Shown here piece after piece: positions 1 to 12,529 of a stretch of DNA of 64,000 nt. The notes under the pieces were generated by a model. It searched no databases and had not been told where the DNA came from. It saw only the letters and a program-made list of their open reading frames with translations. The position numbers were made by a program, and so were the translations under genes. Numbering within the stretch: position 1 is the stretch's first letter; each line of letters starts with the position of its first letter. Location: positions 4,678,720-4,742,719 of the forward strand of contig NC_046358.1 in NCBI RefSeq assembly GCF_004027225.2, given 5' to 3'. Origin of the DNA: Strigops habroptila. Taxonomy: Eukaryota; Chordata; Aves; Psittaciformes; Psittacidae.

Positions 1-1367
1 ACAGCACCAACCTGACCAGATCATCGTGGGGGTGAGAACATGTTGTCCAGAAGGTGCCTGACATGTTCTCACTCCCCAGAGGGATGAGCTTTGTGCCAAG
101 CTGTGTTGTTTGGAAACATGATGGTGGTATCAGCAACACTGAACCTTTCCTTTCTCCTGTTACCCCCCTGCCCTTGGTCTTGGTGCTAAGATATCTCTAG
201 AACCGTTGCTGCTAGTTGATAGCTTTTCATTTATATAAATATATATATATAAAATATTATTTTATTTTTTAAACTTTTTTGTTTGTTTTCAATGGAGATG
301 TAGCATGTTTGGAACCGATCTCTCTCGGAGTCACTTTCACTGCCAGGGTTCACGCACTGTCTTCCCCGGGAAAACACGCACTTCTACCTAGGTCTTGCTC
401 ACCTCCTGCTAAACCCCTTCGCCCCCAGCAAAACCACACAGCCAGCATTGGGCAGAGGCATGTGGCCAAGCCACTGTGGACTGGCTCAGCTTTCAGATCC
501 CATGGGAACAGCTAGACTGGTGTTGGTCAGAGCTTTGGAAGCGTTTCCCCTCTATCCCTATGGGACTGAGCCTGCCCGAAGCACTAGTGGTGGCCGATCT
601 TTGTGTCCTGACTCTGCCTCTTTTGCTGTAAAATGGGGCCAGATGGTCCAAGGGGTGTAGAGCAGACCCCACATACCTTCCGTAGCACTTACTCCCTGTC
701 CCCTCTGCCTTACCTCAGATGGCAACGTCGGGAGCTAGGTCAGGGCATCGCACCATTGCGGAGCAGGGGCATCGATATGCAACACCTAGCAAGCAAAATA
801 ATATGGTGGTGTTTGCATTTCCTTCCCTACAAATGATGTGATCAAATCGACCCATTCATCTAGAGGAGTAAAACTTAAACCCTCTGCAGCTGGGCAGACT
901 TGGGCTGTTGTTTGCCTGATGGTAAAATAGGGATCTCTTCACACAAGGTGCTTCAGCTCTGCTCAGGGTGCTGCCACAAAGCTCTCAGAGCTGCTCCTTG
1001 CTGGGGAGGTGGCAGGTTCCCTCCTTAGCTAACGTTTTGGACATGTAAAAAGAAAAGAAAGATGGAATTGCTGCTCCATTAGTCTCTGACCTGGAGTTGG
1101 GCAAGGTGAATGTAGATGCTGGAAACTAGAAGTGAATTGATGCACCGGAGGGGAATAGGCAGGTAGGGGAGAGTCTTCCTTGTCGAGCGTGCACACAGCA
1201 GCAGAAGAAACAAATAGCAAAGATATTTGATGCAGGCTGTGTTGGCTTTCAAAGAGGCTGTAAATACAGTTTCCCTCCTCCCTTTTTCTTTCCTTTTCTC
1301 TTTCCTTTCTTCAACTCCATAGCTCTTTGTGGGGGGAAAGTAATCACCTGCCTTGCTGTGCCAGAGG

Positions 1368-1591
1368 AAGTTTAGATTGGATATTAGGAACAATTCCTTT
1401 CCCAAAGGGTGCTCAGGCATTGGAACAGGCTGCCCAGGGCAGTGCTGGAGTCACCGTCCCTGAAAGTGTTCACAAACCACGTAGATGAGGCCCTCGGTGA
1501 CATGGGTTAGTGGTGGCCTTGGCAGTGCTGGGGAACAGTTGGACTTGATGATTTTAAAGGTCTTTTCCAACCCGGTTGTTCTGTGATGCTG
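1368..1591 (+). mobile_element. CR1 LINE, 5'-truncated 3' end
   Basis: Reads like the CR1 3' end: a stretch matching TGGAACAGGCTGCCCAGGGC (about 1419-1438), then GGACTTGATGATTTTAAAGG (about 1542-1561), TTTTCCAACCCGG, and a degraded terminal octamer (GTTCTGTGATGCTG, from about 1578). Such ends, without the 5' part, are the normal product of CR1 target-primed insertion. Divergence from the younger copies suggests it is old. It lies in the presumed 3'UTR of the left-hand gene. Confidence 0.85.
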
Positions 1592-3416
1592 TTTGCAGCA
1601 GTGAAAACTTGTGAGCACGTGGCTCTGTCCCAGAGGTGCACCCAAGTGCCTGGCCTGCGTGTAGGGAAGGGACACTTGTGTGTCCAGACTCCTTTGCAGA
1701 CAGGAGTGCTCCCCAGGGCTTGTGCTGAGCCACCCGAGAGGCCCGTTTACAACTGCTCTGAGCCTCTCTGCTTTTGCCACTGGGGAGTAAGTGGTGCCTT
1801 GCCTTGTCGGCAAGTGAGAGCTGCCAGAGGCTTGTTCAGGAATGATTCCTCTGATTTGTCACTCCTTTGCTTCATTTGCAAATCTCATCATCAGTAACAT
1901 CTCTCACTGGCTGCTCTTATTCTTCATGGCAGAGCGGAATGTGCACCAGTGGTGGTTTTTCCTCCAGGCAGTCAGCTGGCAAAGGGAAAGTGCTTGTTTC
2001 ATTTGCAAATGGCTTTGTGTGCATCAGTGAGGGGTGTCGGTAGGAAGCATGATTCCCTGCCACGGGATGTTGTGGATACCTGCGATGAGAAAGGTCAGGG
2101 ATGGGGAAAACGTGTTGGAACAGCCAGCCCAGCTCCCCCAACACAAACAATTCCCGGCTTTTGTCCTAGACAAATGCAGGTGCTTTGCAAGCTTTCCCTC
2201 TAGCTTTCCCTGCCTATCTCTGATCTGTAGCTGTTACTCCCATGGATAGGCTGTGGATGGAAACGTGACTGCCGGCACGAGCAAGATAGGGAGGAATACC
2301 AATACAAAGTGCCCCTGGCTTCCCAGTCCCTGTCTGCACAGCCTTTCCTGGGAGCAGGTTCAGCTCTGTGCCATGTTTGCAATCCCCAGGGCCCATCTCT
2401 TTGGCTTGGAGATCATGCATTGGGTTAAATCGATGCCTTTCCTGCTGTGCTGAGTGAGTGAGAGGAGGTTGCTTTGAACGTGTTGCTTCTTGAACTGCTC
2501 CAGCTGCACAGAGACAAGGGTTTAGTTTTTCTCAGATGAGCTCTTTATGTTCTCCCCCCCTCCCTGCGTCTTCGCTATGGCATTGGACTGTGAATAATGC
2601 ACACTTCTCCAGACCCTTGGGTTTGTGTTTCTAGCCCATGGGCTTTTCTGTTGCCAATCTCCCCTCCCCACTCTTTGCTCAGGCTCTTGCCTCTTTCACC
2701 CTGCTGTGAAGCAGGAATCCGTGAAGCACATCCAGACATGTCCTTCTGCAGGGCTCGCCTGTGGCCGCAGGGGTCCCTCTGGCCACGAGGCTGAACTCAG
2801 CAGGGATAATCCTCACAAGAGACCAAAGCTCTTCCCATATCAGCAAAAGCACACGGGAGCCACAGGGGCTTGCAAGGGGACGTGGTGGGCAGGGTCCTGA
2901 TGTGTTGCCTGCCTTGGGTCTCATCTGACTGCGGCGATGTCCCTCCTGTGCTGCTGTGCTTTTGCTGATAAAACTCCTCAGACGTGATTCAGGCTCAGTC
3001 CATCTCTTTCTCACAGCACAAACTCAACCAGGTCGCCCTTGGGGTCTTTCAGGGTCCCCTTTCTTTCTTATGTCATGAGGATTGCTGTTTGTTTGACCAG
3101 TGGGTAAGACAACCTAGACAGCCGGCTTGCAAATAAGCATCAACAGCCTCTGCTTTTGCAGATTGCCCTCTGAGCCCTGTCGAAAGAGGTCTTAAAAGCA
3201 GAGAAATGGTACGTTGCTCCCCCAGCCATTGTATTCAATGCAGTAATGCCTATGCAATTCCTGTCTCCCTTGGAGACACGTATGATGTGTGTGCATGTAA
3301 GCTAGTGTATGTATACAGTACATATGCATATGGTCTATATATTGTATATACGCACATCCCAGTACATATACACACAGTACAAAAAAAGATTAAAATCACA
3401 TGCTTATATATCTATA

Positions 3417-3422
3417 AATAAA
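3417..3422 (+). terminator. Possible upstream polyadenylation signal AATAAA
   Basis: Perfect AATAAA inside an A/T-rich stretch of the presumed 3'UTR. If used, it would shorten the transcript by about 2.1 kb compared with the signal at 5514. Use is not shown by the sequence. Confidence 0.3.
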
Positions 3423-5265
3423 GTCCTATATATTTATATATTTCTATGTTTTCGATAGATATAAAGATATAATATAGAGATAGACTCAACCACCCTTGTG
3501 TAAGGCTGGCCCTGTGTTCTGGCACAAGGCACGTAACACTGAAGACTTTGGACTTTGGGATAGTTTTAGCCATACACTGAGGCCTACGTTTAGGTGTATA
3601 GCACTCTACGGAGAGGGGCTTTGCTGTGGTTAGGGCAAGGGGTGTCCTTGCTGGCATGTTAGCCAAGTGCTAAATAAGGTTTGTGTAATAGGGGAATGTC
3701 TTGGTGGGGGGAAATTGCTCGAGTGTCCTTGTCTTCTCCCGAGTGGGCCTCTGGCAGAGGTCCTGTGTGTTCACGCTTGCACAGATACATATCCTGCCTT
3801 CATATGCACTTTTCTCTCTCTGCACGGACACGGTTGGCAACTGGTGCCATGAGAATGGGGCTTTCTGCTGTTGTGCCCAGTGTTCCTTGGGGAGACCCGG
3901 TGCTGGCAGGCTGAGTGGGAGCATGGCTTCACTCATGGGCATCAATCAGTGACACAGCCATGGCACTGGGATAAAGGCAGCAGGAAAGCAAAGGCATTCC
4001 TGAGTAGAGGGAGGGCCGCTGCTGCGCGGTCGGAGGTGGCAGGGATGTGTTTGGAGCTGGAGTAGCACGGATAAGAAGGGACCGCGAGCTCAGAGCAGTA
4101 AGGATGGGAGTGTACAAGCCCCATGGTGCAGCTCTGTTGGGCCAGGCTGGCCGCTGCTCTGCTGCAGGAGCTGCTCCACTCTGTCAGGCTTCATGGATGC
4201 TCCTCATCAGTGAGCATCCTGCCTGGATGGGGGACCGGGTGGCTTTTTTGAAGGAAAGGGAAGGATGTGATTGAGCAGAAGATGTGGTCAGTGGCATGTG
4301 TGGCCTTTGGGCTCCAACACATGGCGTGCTGACCTTGCCAGGCTAAAGCACTGAAGGGTGCACCCCGCTTGCCCTACCTGGTCTTGCGTGACAGGCGTTT
4401 CTGTGCTGGGACTGGGGATGGATCCAGGCACTGGATCAGCATTCCCTTAGTGCCCATGCCTGCGGGATGGACAGCAGCCTCATCCTTCCATCCTTCCCTT
4501 CACACAGCCACTGTTAGGACACTGTCCCTGCTGCAGGGTGCAGTCCTTGGCTGGTGCTTGAGACAACCCAAGAGGTGCCTCTGACCGGGCTGGCATCACC
4601 ATGCTGCTTCCTCACAAGCATTGAAGGGGAGGCATGGAGGTTTGGCTTTGCAGGTCCACCCAACCACTGCACTCCTCTCCAATGGTTTTAATTGCTGGAA
4701 GGAGGATGGGTTGTAATTCCACCTTGCCGAATGGAACAACTCATTACACTGGTATCGCATTGAGCTGTGCAAGCTCCCCCCAAGCCCTACCACACACCTC
4801 AGTGCCCTCTCTCCGGCCTCTCTCCTCCACACAACTGGTAATCCACCTCACCGCAACCCGCCTGCCGGCAGCTCCCCATCCCGGCCATGCAGCGCCGATG
4901 GGGAGCCCCCCGGCTCCTCATGAACCTCAGCGATGGTTTTCCTCGCTCCCAGCCCTCTCCTTCGGATGCCACTGACACTCATGGAGGCTCAGCCCGGCGG
5001 GGGGCTCCCCTTGCACTGCACCTCATGTCGAATAAGCTCGCTGGGCCTTGTGAGGGAACCATGTCTCATATGCTGTAATGTCCCGAATGCTATAGGAGGG
5101 CTACGGAGTTTTCTGCCAGTCAATGGCATCCTCATAAACTCACCCGACTGTTGGCAAAAAAGGCATTTTCTACTTCCAGAAAACAGGAGGTTTTGTCTCG
5201 AACCTCTCCATATCCACATCCAAGCACAGCCCTGCTGAACTGTTTCAAACGATCTCTCACCCACC

Positions 5266-5284
5266 CACCACACACACACACACA
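5266..5284. repeat. CA dinucleotide microsatellite
   Basis: A run of CA dinucleotides preceded by short CCAC units, within the presumed 3'UTR. Likely length-variable between individuals. Confidence 0.8.
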
Positions 5285-5513
5285 TGAAATGAGAGAAAAA
5301 TATCTAGACGTCTATTATTACATATGTATTAATATGTTAATATCACTCTTTTGGAGAACATTAAAATGTTATTACTTTACAGACTATGCTTTATAGTACC
5401 TGTGTGAAAGGACCTAGGACACTGGATACGAATAGAGCTATGTTGATATATCATAGTATGTACACGAGAACCTTCCTTTTGTCATATTATCCTTGTAATG
5501 TAAAATGTTTGTT

Positions 5514-5519
5514 AATAAA
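5514..5519 (+). terminator. Polyadenylation signal AATAAA, probable end of the upstream gene
   Basis: AATAAA preceded by T/G-rich sequence and followed within about 30 bases by T-rich sequence, the usual arrangement around a cleavage site. The expected cleavage point is about 5530-5540. The strand fits a plus-strand gene converging on SYT13. Confidence 0.55.
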
Positions 5520-5535
5520 AAAACATTTAAATTTA

Positions 5536-8500
5536 TCACGTTGAGTTGCTCATTCTTTACACTGTGCTTGGAGGTTAATGTTTTCCCAGAGCAAGGGTTA
5601 TGGGTAGGGATGTGGAGTGGGTGCCCTTGCCCTTTCTAGCTGGGTGCAGTGGTGGTATCATTGGCTTTGCTGTGGTGGGCTGTGCTTGTAACATACATTG
5701 ACATTTGAAGGATGGAGAGTCTTCTCCTGAGCTCTACATGCTCCAAAGCCTGGGGAAGTTGGACTTTTTCTACCCTTAAAAGAAAGGGCTGGTTTAACTT
5801 TGGATTCTTATTTTTGACATGAAAGTTTTGGTTGAGGCTGGGTTCATGATGGATTAACTAAAGGTGTGACATTTAAAATAGTTCAATGAAATAAGAGTCA
5901 TCTTATACGTGGAGGTTCTTGTATCTCCTAAATCTGCATGAGTGTCAGAGGCAACCTCTTATGTTGAAGTGTCCATGGTTTAGCACTGGGCTGTGAGTTG
6001 TGTTTCCTGACCAAACACTGAAAAGCTGAGGACATCATTGGCTCCTTTTGGGCTCAGTTTGGGTTTGCAGGGCAGTGCAGGCAGGGAGGACATTGCAAAG
6101 GGTCCCAGCTGCAGATAGAGAGGAACATAGGCAGGAAAACAATTGCTTACTCAGCTCTAAATGTGTCTTGGGGGGGACCAGGAAACACAGGAGCAGGCTG
6201 TGCAGCCGACTGCATGGATCCTGTATATGCACTGTGTACTGCAAGTGCTGATGCTGATGGTATTGCTGAGCTTCAGTACATAGAGGTGAAAGCTCTCGTA
6301 AACAGGACTGGCTCTTTAATTTAACTGGGTCTGGAAGGATCTCAGTTAATCCAGTTGATCCTGGGCATGGATACCCGGGAATGGATGGATACCAGCAGAT
6401 AAGCCAGTGTTACATGAAGTGGGCAAGCAGTTTAGCCCTCTAGCAAACGTTTAATGCATAAAAAGGGGTTTGCTCCCCCTTTTAGGCTTTACTGTCATAT
6501 GCATGCTCATAGTCTTGGACTTTAACCTGATGCCCAGCTGTAGCCACTGGTTGCAAGGTGCCAGTGCTATGCAGCTTGCTGGTCCTCCCAAAGGAAAGCA
6601 AATTTGGGTGGAAATTCTGGCCTTGATGGAGATTTGTGTTTAGACGGCTCTGGTCCTGGGGAAAGTGTGTGTGTGGATGCATCAGACCCTGCAGGTGATG
6701 GGCTGTGTAGAAGCTTCGATTTCAGAGTGCATTCCCCCCAGTTTTAACCACGGACAGTAGCCCCAGGGGCTGGAAGCGAGAGGCTATTCCCAGACTCAAG
6801 TGAAAAGAACCCAAATTCAGTGATCCAATACAAAAAGTTGCTTTTAGTGACTTCCTCAAAGTCATCGAGCAGTCCAAGTATTACAAACAACTTGCCATTA
6901 TCTGGCAGCTTTAACTGAAGTGGTTTAAAATTCCTGAGCAGTGAGCAAAATCTTGGCGCTTGTCAGGACTCCAATTGATGGGCTCCAGGTTTGCTGGGCT
7001 GGTGAAAACCTCATCTCTGGGGTTTTGCCTTTGCTAGTCAATCGGCAGCACACAAAGCAGGGCAATGCTTCACTTTGAGCAGCTCAGCCATGTGTGAGGA
7101 GTCAGGGCAGTGTGTGAAATGCATTGCTGAAGTGGTTTGTGCTGTGGACACTTGGCCAACTGGGTTGGCAGCGACCAGCTTCCTTGCTGATAACTTCAAA
7201 TCAAGGACTTAATGCAAGATCTCTTCAAGCAAAGTGCATGATCTGAGCTGGTGGCAGGAATGGAAGCTTGCACAAAGGTATCAGATGTAGGGCTAAAAGT
7301 GTCCTTCATTCTTAGGACCACCGATTCTCATGTCAATATGAGTGAAAAGGAAATTGAAACACTCCTCTGTGATGGTTGTCATAGCACTAAAGCCTGGTGT
7401 GCTCCTCCTCAGCTCTGCTGGTGTCCTGGACGTGGTCCTTGGAGATGGCTGTTGATCAGCAGCTGGCACTTACAACTTGATTTAGCAAAATAACCCCAAT
7501 GTGTTCCTGGAAAACAGGACTTGTGGTGTGATGCTGAGGGCTTGCAGGTATAGCAGAGGGGTTTGCAGTGCTTCCTGGGGCTGTCTTCCCTGTCTGCCTC
7601 TCCTGAGGAAGGAGGGCAACATGGACAGCCAAGCACATCAGTCACACCAGTGGATTTAAGCCCTTGAGGTGTTCAAATCAGAGGGCTGGGGCAGGCTCTG
7701 CGGTGACACAGAGCAGCGGGCACAGGGGACCAGAGGCTGCTTCTTGCAGAGCTGTTCCACATGGATGGAGCCACAGCTCATTTACAAGGGGCTCTAAAAA
7801 TATCTGCAGGATAATCAAAGGCTCCTGCAGAACAGCATATGCGCCAGCTAGGCTTCTGAGCTCTCTGAAGTGCCCCATTTGATGCTGTTTTGATCCAAGG
7901 GGAAAACAAGCGTGCTGTCTGCGCTGCTGCAGCTGCCCCACTTATGTGGAGACTGATGGTCCCTCCAGAGGCACACAGGGGTGGGAGAGCAGTGCGGAGG
8001 TGCTGGGGGTGGGATGGAAATGGGGAACCATGTGTGGCACAGGGTTTGCAGAGCTGTCTCACCTCATGATGCTCGGGAGAGCTGCCCTGGAAAACTGGGT
8101 AGGTTTCAGGTCTGAGCTGTCTTCTCCGAGGCATCTTGGAGCCCCTTCTTCGCTGGGTTTATTCCCACTATATCTGAAGCGGGCCTACAAAGATGCTGGA
8201 GGGGGACTCTTCATCAGGGACTGTAGTGATAGGCAAGGGGGAATGGCTTCAAACTGAAACAGGGAAGATTTAGGTTAGGTTTAAGGAAGAAATTCTTTAC
8301 AGTGAGGGTGGTGAGGTGCTGGCACAGGGTGCCCAGAGAAGCTGTGGCTGCCCCATCCCTGGCAGTGTTCAAGGCCAGGTTGGACACAGGGGCTTGGAGC
8401 AACCTGCTCTAGCGGAAGATGTCCCTGCCCGTGGCAGGGGTTGGAACTGGATGATCTTAAGGTCCTTTCCAATCCAAACCATTCTATGATTCTATGATTC

Positions 8501-9515
8501 CACATTCAGCAGGCACTAAGAGAACTGGAGGAACTGGCTGCAAATCTCCATGGCCAGCACTGGTAATGACTGCACACAGCTGTTGGATTAGGTGCCACTC
8601 TCCTGGCAGACAGAGGATTATGGGCCAGTCCCATCTTAATTTTTAAATACCATGGGGAGGAAAAAGGCTTCTATTAAAACCAAATTGACAATGAGCAACA
8701 GCTTTAAGAGAAGAATGGTTCCACGGCAGCTATTGCTGCTTCTCAATGCGCTGTGCTGGGAATTACTGAGTAACCCTGCACTAATCCCCACTGTGGGAAG
8801 GATTGTCCCTGGCAAATGCACTCGCTGTGCAGCAAAAACACAGTTCCTTTGCCCCCATCTCTACGGCAAATGCTTCAGTAGTGTCAGCCTCACTGTGCAG
8901 CAGACAGGCTGTTGGCAACCCTCCTTGAGAGGGCTCTGGCAGTCTCGCTTTGTTGTTTCTCCTTGTCTTTAATGCCAACTGTAATGGGTAATAGAGTGCC
9001 CCCAAACTGTCAGTAAGGTAAATGCTTCCCACTCCTGCCCCAAAATCTGTTTTCTTTTTTATGTGCAGTTTTTGATCTCTATGTCTCGTTAGGAATCATC
9101 TCGTTTCAGTGATCGTATTAGGTCAGCTAAGTAGGTGTTCTTCCTTACTGATGCACAGTTACTGGAAAGTACTGAGTGGCAAAAAGACTGAATCCAAATT
9201 CATTTAGTTTTGTTTCAGAGATGGATCCACTACCTGGGAGGAACCTGATTCCCAGATTCTATTCCCTAACCTCCTCACAGCCACAGGAAAGCCTTTCCAA
9301 CATTGTTTAGTTGCCACCTTCTGAAAAAGCCAATAGATTTCCTATGCTTGGCCACAATAGGATTCCATTGCTGACTGCTCCCCTTCTCATCGTAAACCAT
9401 CCTTGGTGACACCCTTCAGAGGACCTTCTGTTGACTCATCCCTGTCCTTTGTACCCCTGACAGGAGCTGCAGGCAGAGGGGACTTACCCTTGAGTAAAAC
9501 AACACAGACACACTG
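5536..9515. other. Intergenic stretch between two convergent genes
   Basis: No gene seen. It holds one CR1 3' end (about 8188-8500). The open frames present are short, lie on both strands and resemble no family I know. I see no RNA gene. Confidence 0.6.
8188..8500 (+). mobile_element. CR1 LINE, 3' end
   Basis: Begins near GCTGGAGGGGGACTCTTCAT and runs through AGATTTAGGTTAGG, TTTACAGTGAGGGTGGTGAG, AGAAGCTGTGGCTGCCCCAT, AAGGCCAGGTTGGA, GATGATCTTAAGGTCC and ends in two copies of ATTCTATG (about 8480-8498). It is well preserved and belongs to the same subfamily as the copy at 46810-47122, sharing almost the same 5' break point. Confidence 0.93.
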
Positions 9516-9534
9516 TTGGAACAGTTTGGAATAA

Positions 9535-9540
9535 TTTACT
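9535..9540 (-). terminator. Candidate distal polyadenylation signal of SYT13 (AGTAAA variant)
   Basis: On the minus strand the sequence reads AGTAAA, a known weaker variant of AATAAA, in A/T-rich surroundings. It is followed downstream by TG-rich sequence (TGTGTCTGTGTTG). If used, the SYT13 3'UTR would be about 5.5 kb including a CR1 insertion. A canonical AATAAA on the same strand lies at 13771-13776. Confidence 0.3.
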
Positions 9541-10887
9541 TGCAGTGATTTACATGTTGTGCTGTAACACTGGACACAATGGACGAGCCTCATGCTCTGG
9601 TTTTGTGCTTTGAACTGTGTGAACAATATAGAGTCTTGACAAACAGTATGTGGCTCTGTACAATAAACACACTGGGACACCAAAGGACCAAGTAAGCAGA
9701 AAAGCCTTCTCATGCTGAAAGGCTACAAAGCACTATTTCACTTTGCTACTGTTCTTGTGCAGTTTGACTATTACCAATAGAACAAACAATACAAAGTGTC
9801 AAGTATTAGTATTTACTTATCATGCTCATCTTTCAGCAAAGGAATCAAATACACTTGAGACTTAGTGAAAATCAGAAACACATAAAAAATGCTGCCAAAG
9901 CTCTACCCTTCAATTCAATCCACCTTTAAACTGACCTTCAAAGCAGTGCAGGAAGCGTGGTCCAAGCCACCGTAGCTCCCAGCTCTTCCTAAAGATCATC
10001 ATGCTCAACTCATCTTAGACATGAGGAAAATTTGGGCAAACCATGGGCTGTATTTCTAGAGCCCAAATTGCACCTTCCTCCATTCTGGAAGAAAACCGAT
10101 CTGGGTGTCTTTGGGCAACACTGCCAGATAATTCTGATGGCAGATGCTAGCAAAATGCAAAGTACTTTTGCTCAAGGTGTTGAAAGCACCGTAATGCCTG
10201 GGAGAATAGTTAAGCCTGAACGTTTTCCCAGCCCTGTTGAAGGGAATTTTCCACTGATTTTGATGTATTACCTCTTTGCAAAGCAAACTTGGTTCCTATC
10301 ACCATGTAAAGGATATTTGGGACAGGAAGTGAAGAGAAAACTGCATTGAAAAAGTGTTATCCTTACAGGAGACCTATTGCAATTGCAATTCCCCCTTACA
10401 ACTGGGGAAGGGGCTGAGAGTAGTAATGAGTCTAAAACATCCCAGAGATGTTTTCATAAGTATTGATGATTGTGCTTTTTAATCTCCTCTACTGTAGTAC
10501 AAATTGCCTAAAATCAGACTAAATCACTTCTCCAGGAAGATCTAGGTCTGAGGGCAGGTCAAGGCAAAGCAACACATGGCTATAATCTATATTTTAACCA
10601 GGAAACTAGCCTCAAGTTATCTCCTCTGGCCTCTCAGTCCTGTACAGAGGCCACAGCATGAGACCACCTCTCCCAGAAGATGCTGGATGCAATATGGGAG
10701 CTGCATTTCTCACTCTGTTTTCCAGCAGTTGTGTTGTTTGGGTTTTGTCGCTGGAGGGACTGTGAATCCCTGTCCTTAAATTTATAACTCTGTCCCTTTG
10801 TGAAAGGATTGTTCATTCTGACCAGATAGACTGCCCCCCACCCTCTATTTTCATTTCCTTCCTCCCTGCAGTCTCATTGCTTCCAGC

Positions 10888-10933
10888 TTCATCATGTTAA
10901 TGGGTTTTTGCTATAACCCATTAACATGAAGAA
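10888..10933. repeat. Near-perfect inverted repeat (19-bp arms, 8-nt loop)
   Basis: Left arm 10888-10906 and right arm 10915-10933 are reverse complements apart from one mismatch. The inner 15 bp (ATGTTAATGGGTT plus flanks) pair perfectly and the spacer is 8 nt. Transcribed from either strand it would form a strong short hairpin. It lies in the possible distal 3'UTR of SYT13. The right arm runs into a purine-rich direct repeat (ACATGAAGAA...AATAAT). Confidence 0.8.
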
Positions 10934-12529
10934 GAATAATGAGAAAAACAACATGAAGAATAATCAGTGCAACCACCAAATAGCCATTGGGGACTCTAAT
11001 GCCTATTTTTGGTCACACACACAGCAGAACAACATTTCTTGCCATAACTGTTTGGGGGGAGGTTTTTGCTGCTTCTCTTATGATGCAGTTTACAAGCAGC
11101 ACCCTTTGATTTAAGACGATCATGATGCTCCTGTTTTTAGGAGCTGAAAACCACAGGGCTGCCTGGCTCAGTTCCCTGTCCTTCCTGCATTTGAATGATG
11201 CTTTGCCAGCTTGTGTTGCTGAAGCTGCTGGATACGATGGCAAGATGCATTTCCAAACACGTTGCATTCGTATTCATGACGTTGTCATCCACCACAAGAA
11301 CTCCCTGCAGTTTGTCTGCTTGGACCAGTTTAGCATCTCTGGCCCTTGGGGTGCTGAGGCTTAGGGGCATACAGCATTGCTAAACAGGGATGAGGGCAGG
11401 GCCATGGCAGGCAATGGAATGCGATGACAAACAGCTCCTATTAACAGAGTTCAAAAGGGCCTGAGCTGAGGGTCCCTGCCCCTCCAGTACCACACGTACG
11501 CAGCATTCCTCCTGTCCAGGAAAACCAGTGCCCTTCCCTGCTCCTGCTTCCAGCCCCAGCACATCAAATGCTGCCTCATTAAACAAGCACCCGTCAGGCT
11601 TTGTTCAGGTTGAGCTGAATGTGAGAAACATTCCTTCTAGGATAAAATGCCAGACAACAGAAATGATCCAGCTGGGAAAGATGCATGTGTTTTCCCTCTG
11701 CCTCTTTCCCATTTAAATCCCATTGCAGCAAAGTGAGGGAACAACACCATTTGTTAACACTGATGGCATCACTTTGCTCCTAAGACAGATTTGTAGCTAA
11801 GCAGTGTGTAGACACATATTTCTCTGCTGTAAAAGGGACATTATGAGATTATGTGAGGGGTTGTGCCTTTAGATACTATAGGATTGCTGTCTAATTACAG
11901 GGTGTGCCAAAATCTCCAGGGGCAGATAATGCTGTTTACAATCAGTCACCAAGATGTTATAAAAAGCTCATTAAAATAAGCAGGAGACAGAACTAAAGAA
12001 ATCTCTTGGCAGCAAGGCAAATATTTCACCCTTTAGGCTTTCCGGTGCCAGCCAAATAGGTTCATACCAGGAGATTATCCTTATCATTATCCTAAAGAGA
12101 AGGAAGATTCACAGTGCTGCCAGGAACCTATATGTAGAGTAGGCCAACATTACAATGAGTTTTGCACTTAAAGGGAAATAATGATTCCAAATCTGTATCT
12201 ACAGGCAACTATGAACAGGGCAACTATTAAGAATTCACTGTCAGTGGAAGCCCTGTGCCTGGTTTGTTCACAGCATACTACAGTTTTCAGTTAATAAACA
12301 AAACCCCACAGAGCAAAACAAGTCAATTATTTTGTGCTTAAATCCCCTCTAGCCAGTGGAGCAATATCAGAGATTAAAACATTGGGTCCAGTGTTCACTG
12401 GCATACTTAGCTTTTCTGTGTGGTTCGTTGGTCAAATCTGTTTTATCACTCTCTTCAAAATGATCCTGTAACTCCTGGCTACACCAACTGTAAAGGGAAG
12501 AGCAGTGTTCAGGTAGCAGAGCTTTCAGT

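Larger units (their letters stand above)
1..5535 (+). other. Probable 3' untranslated region of an upstream plus-strand gene (PRDM11 candidate)
   Basis: No frame in this stretch reads as a recognisable protein; all open frames are short and overlap on both strands. The stretch ends in a convincing polyadenylation context: AATAAA at 5514-5519 within an A/T-rich run, followed by T- and GT-rich sequence. A second AATAAA at 3417-3422 could give a shorter transcript. The stretch contains a CR1 fragment (about 1368-1591), T/A-rich and TATA-type low-complexity sequence around 225-265 and 3290-3480, a Pumilio-type octamer TGTATATA at 3343-3350, and a CA run at about 5268-5284. The gene name is inferred only from gene order: in human, PRDM11 lies convergent to SYT13, and SYT13 here is on the minus strand just to the right. 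It could instead be another transcript or intergenic DNA. Confidence 0.45.
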
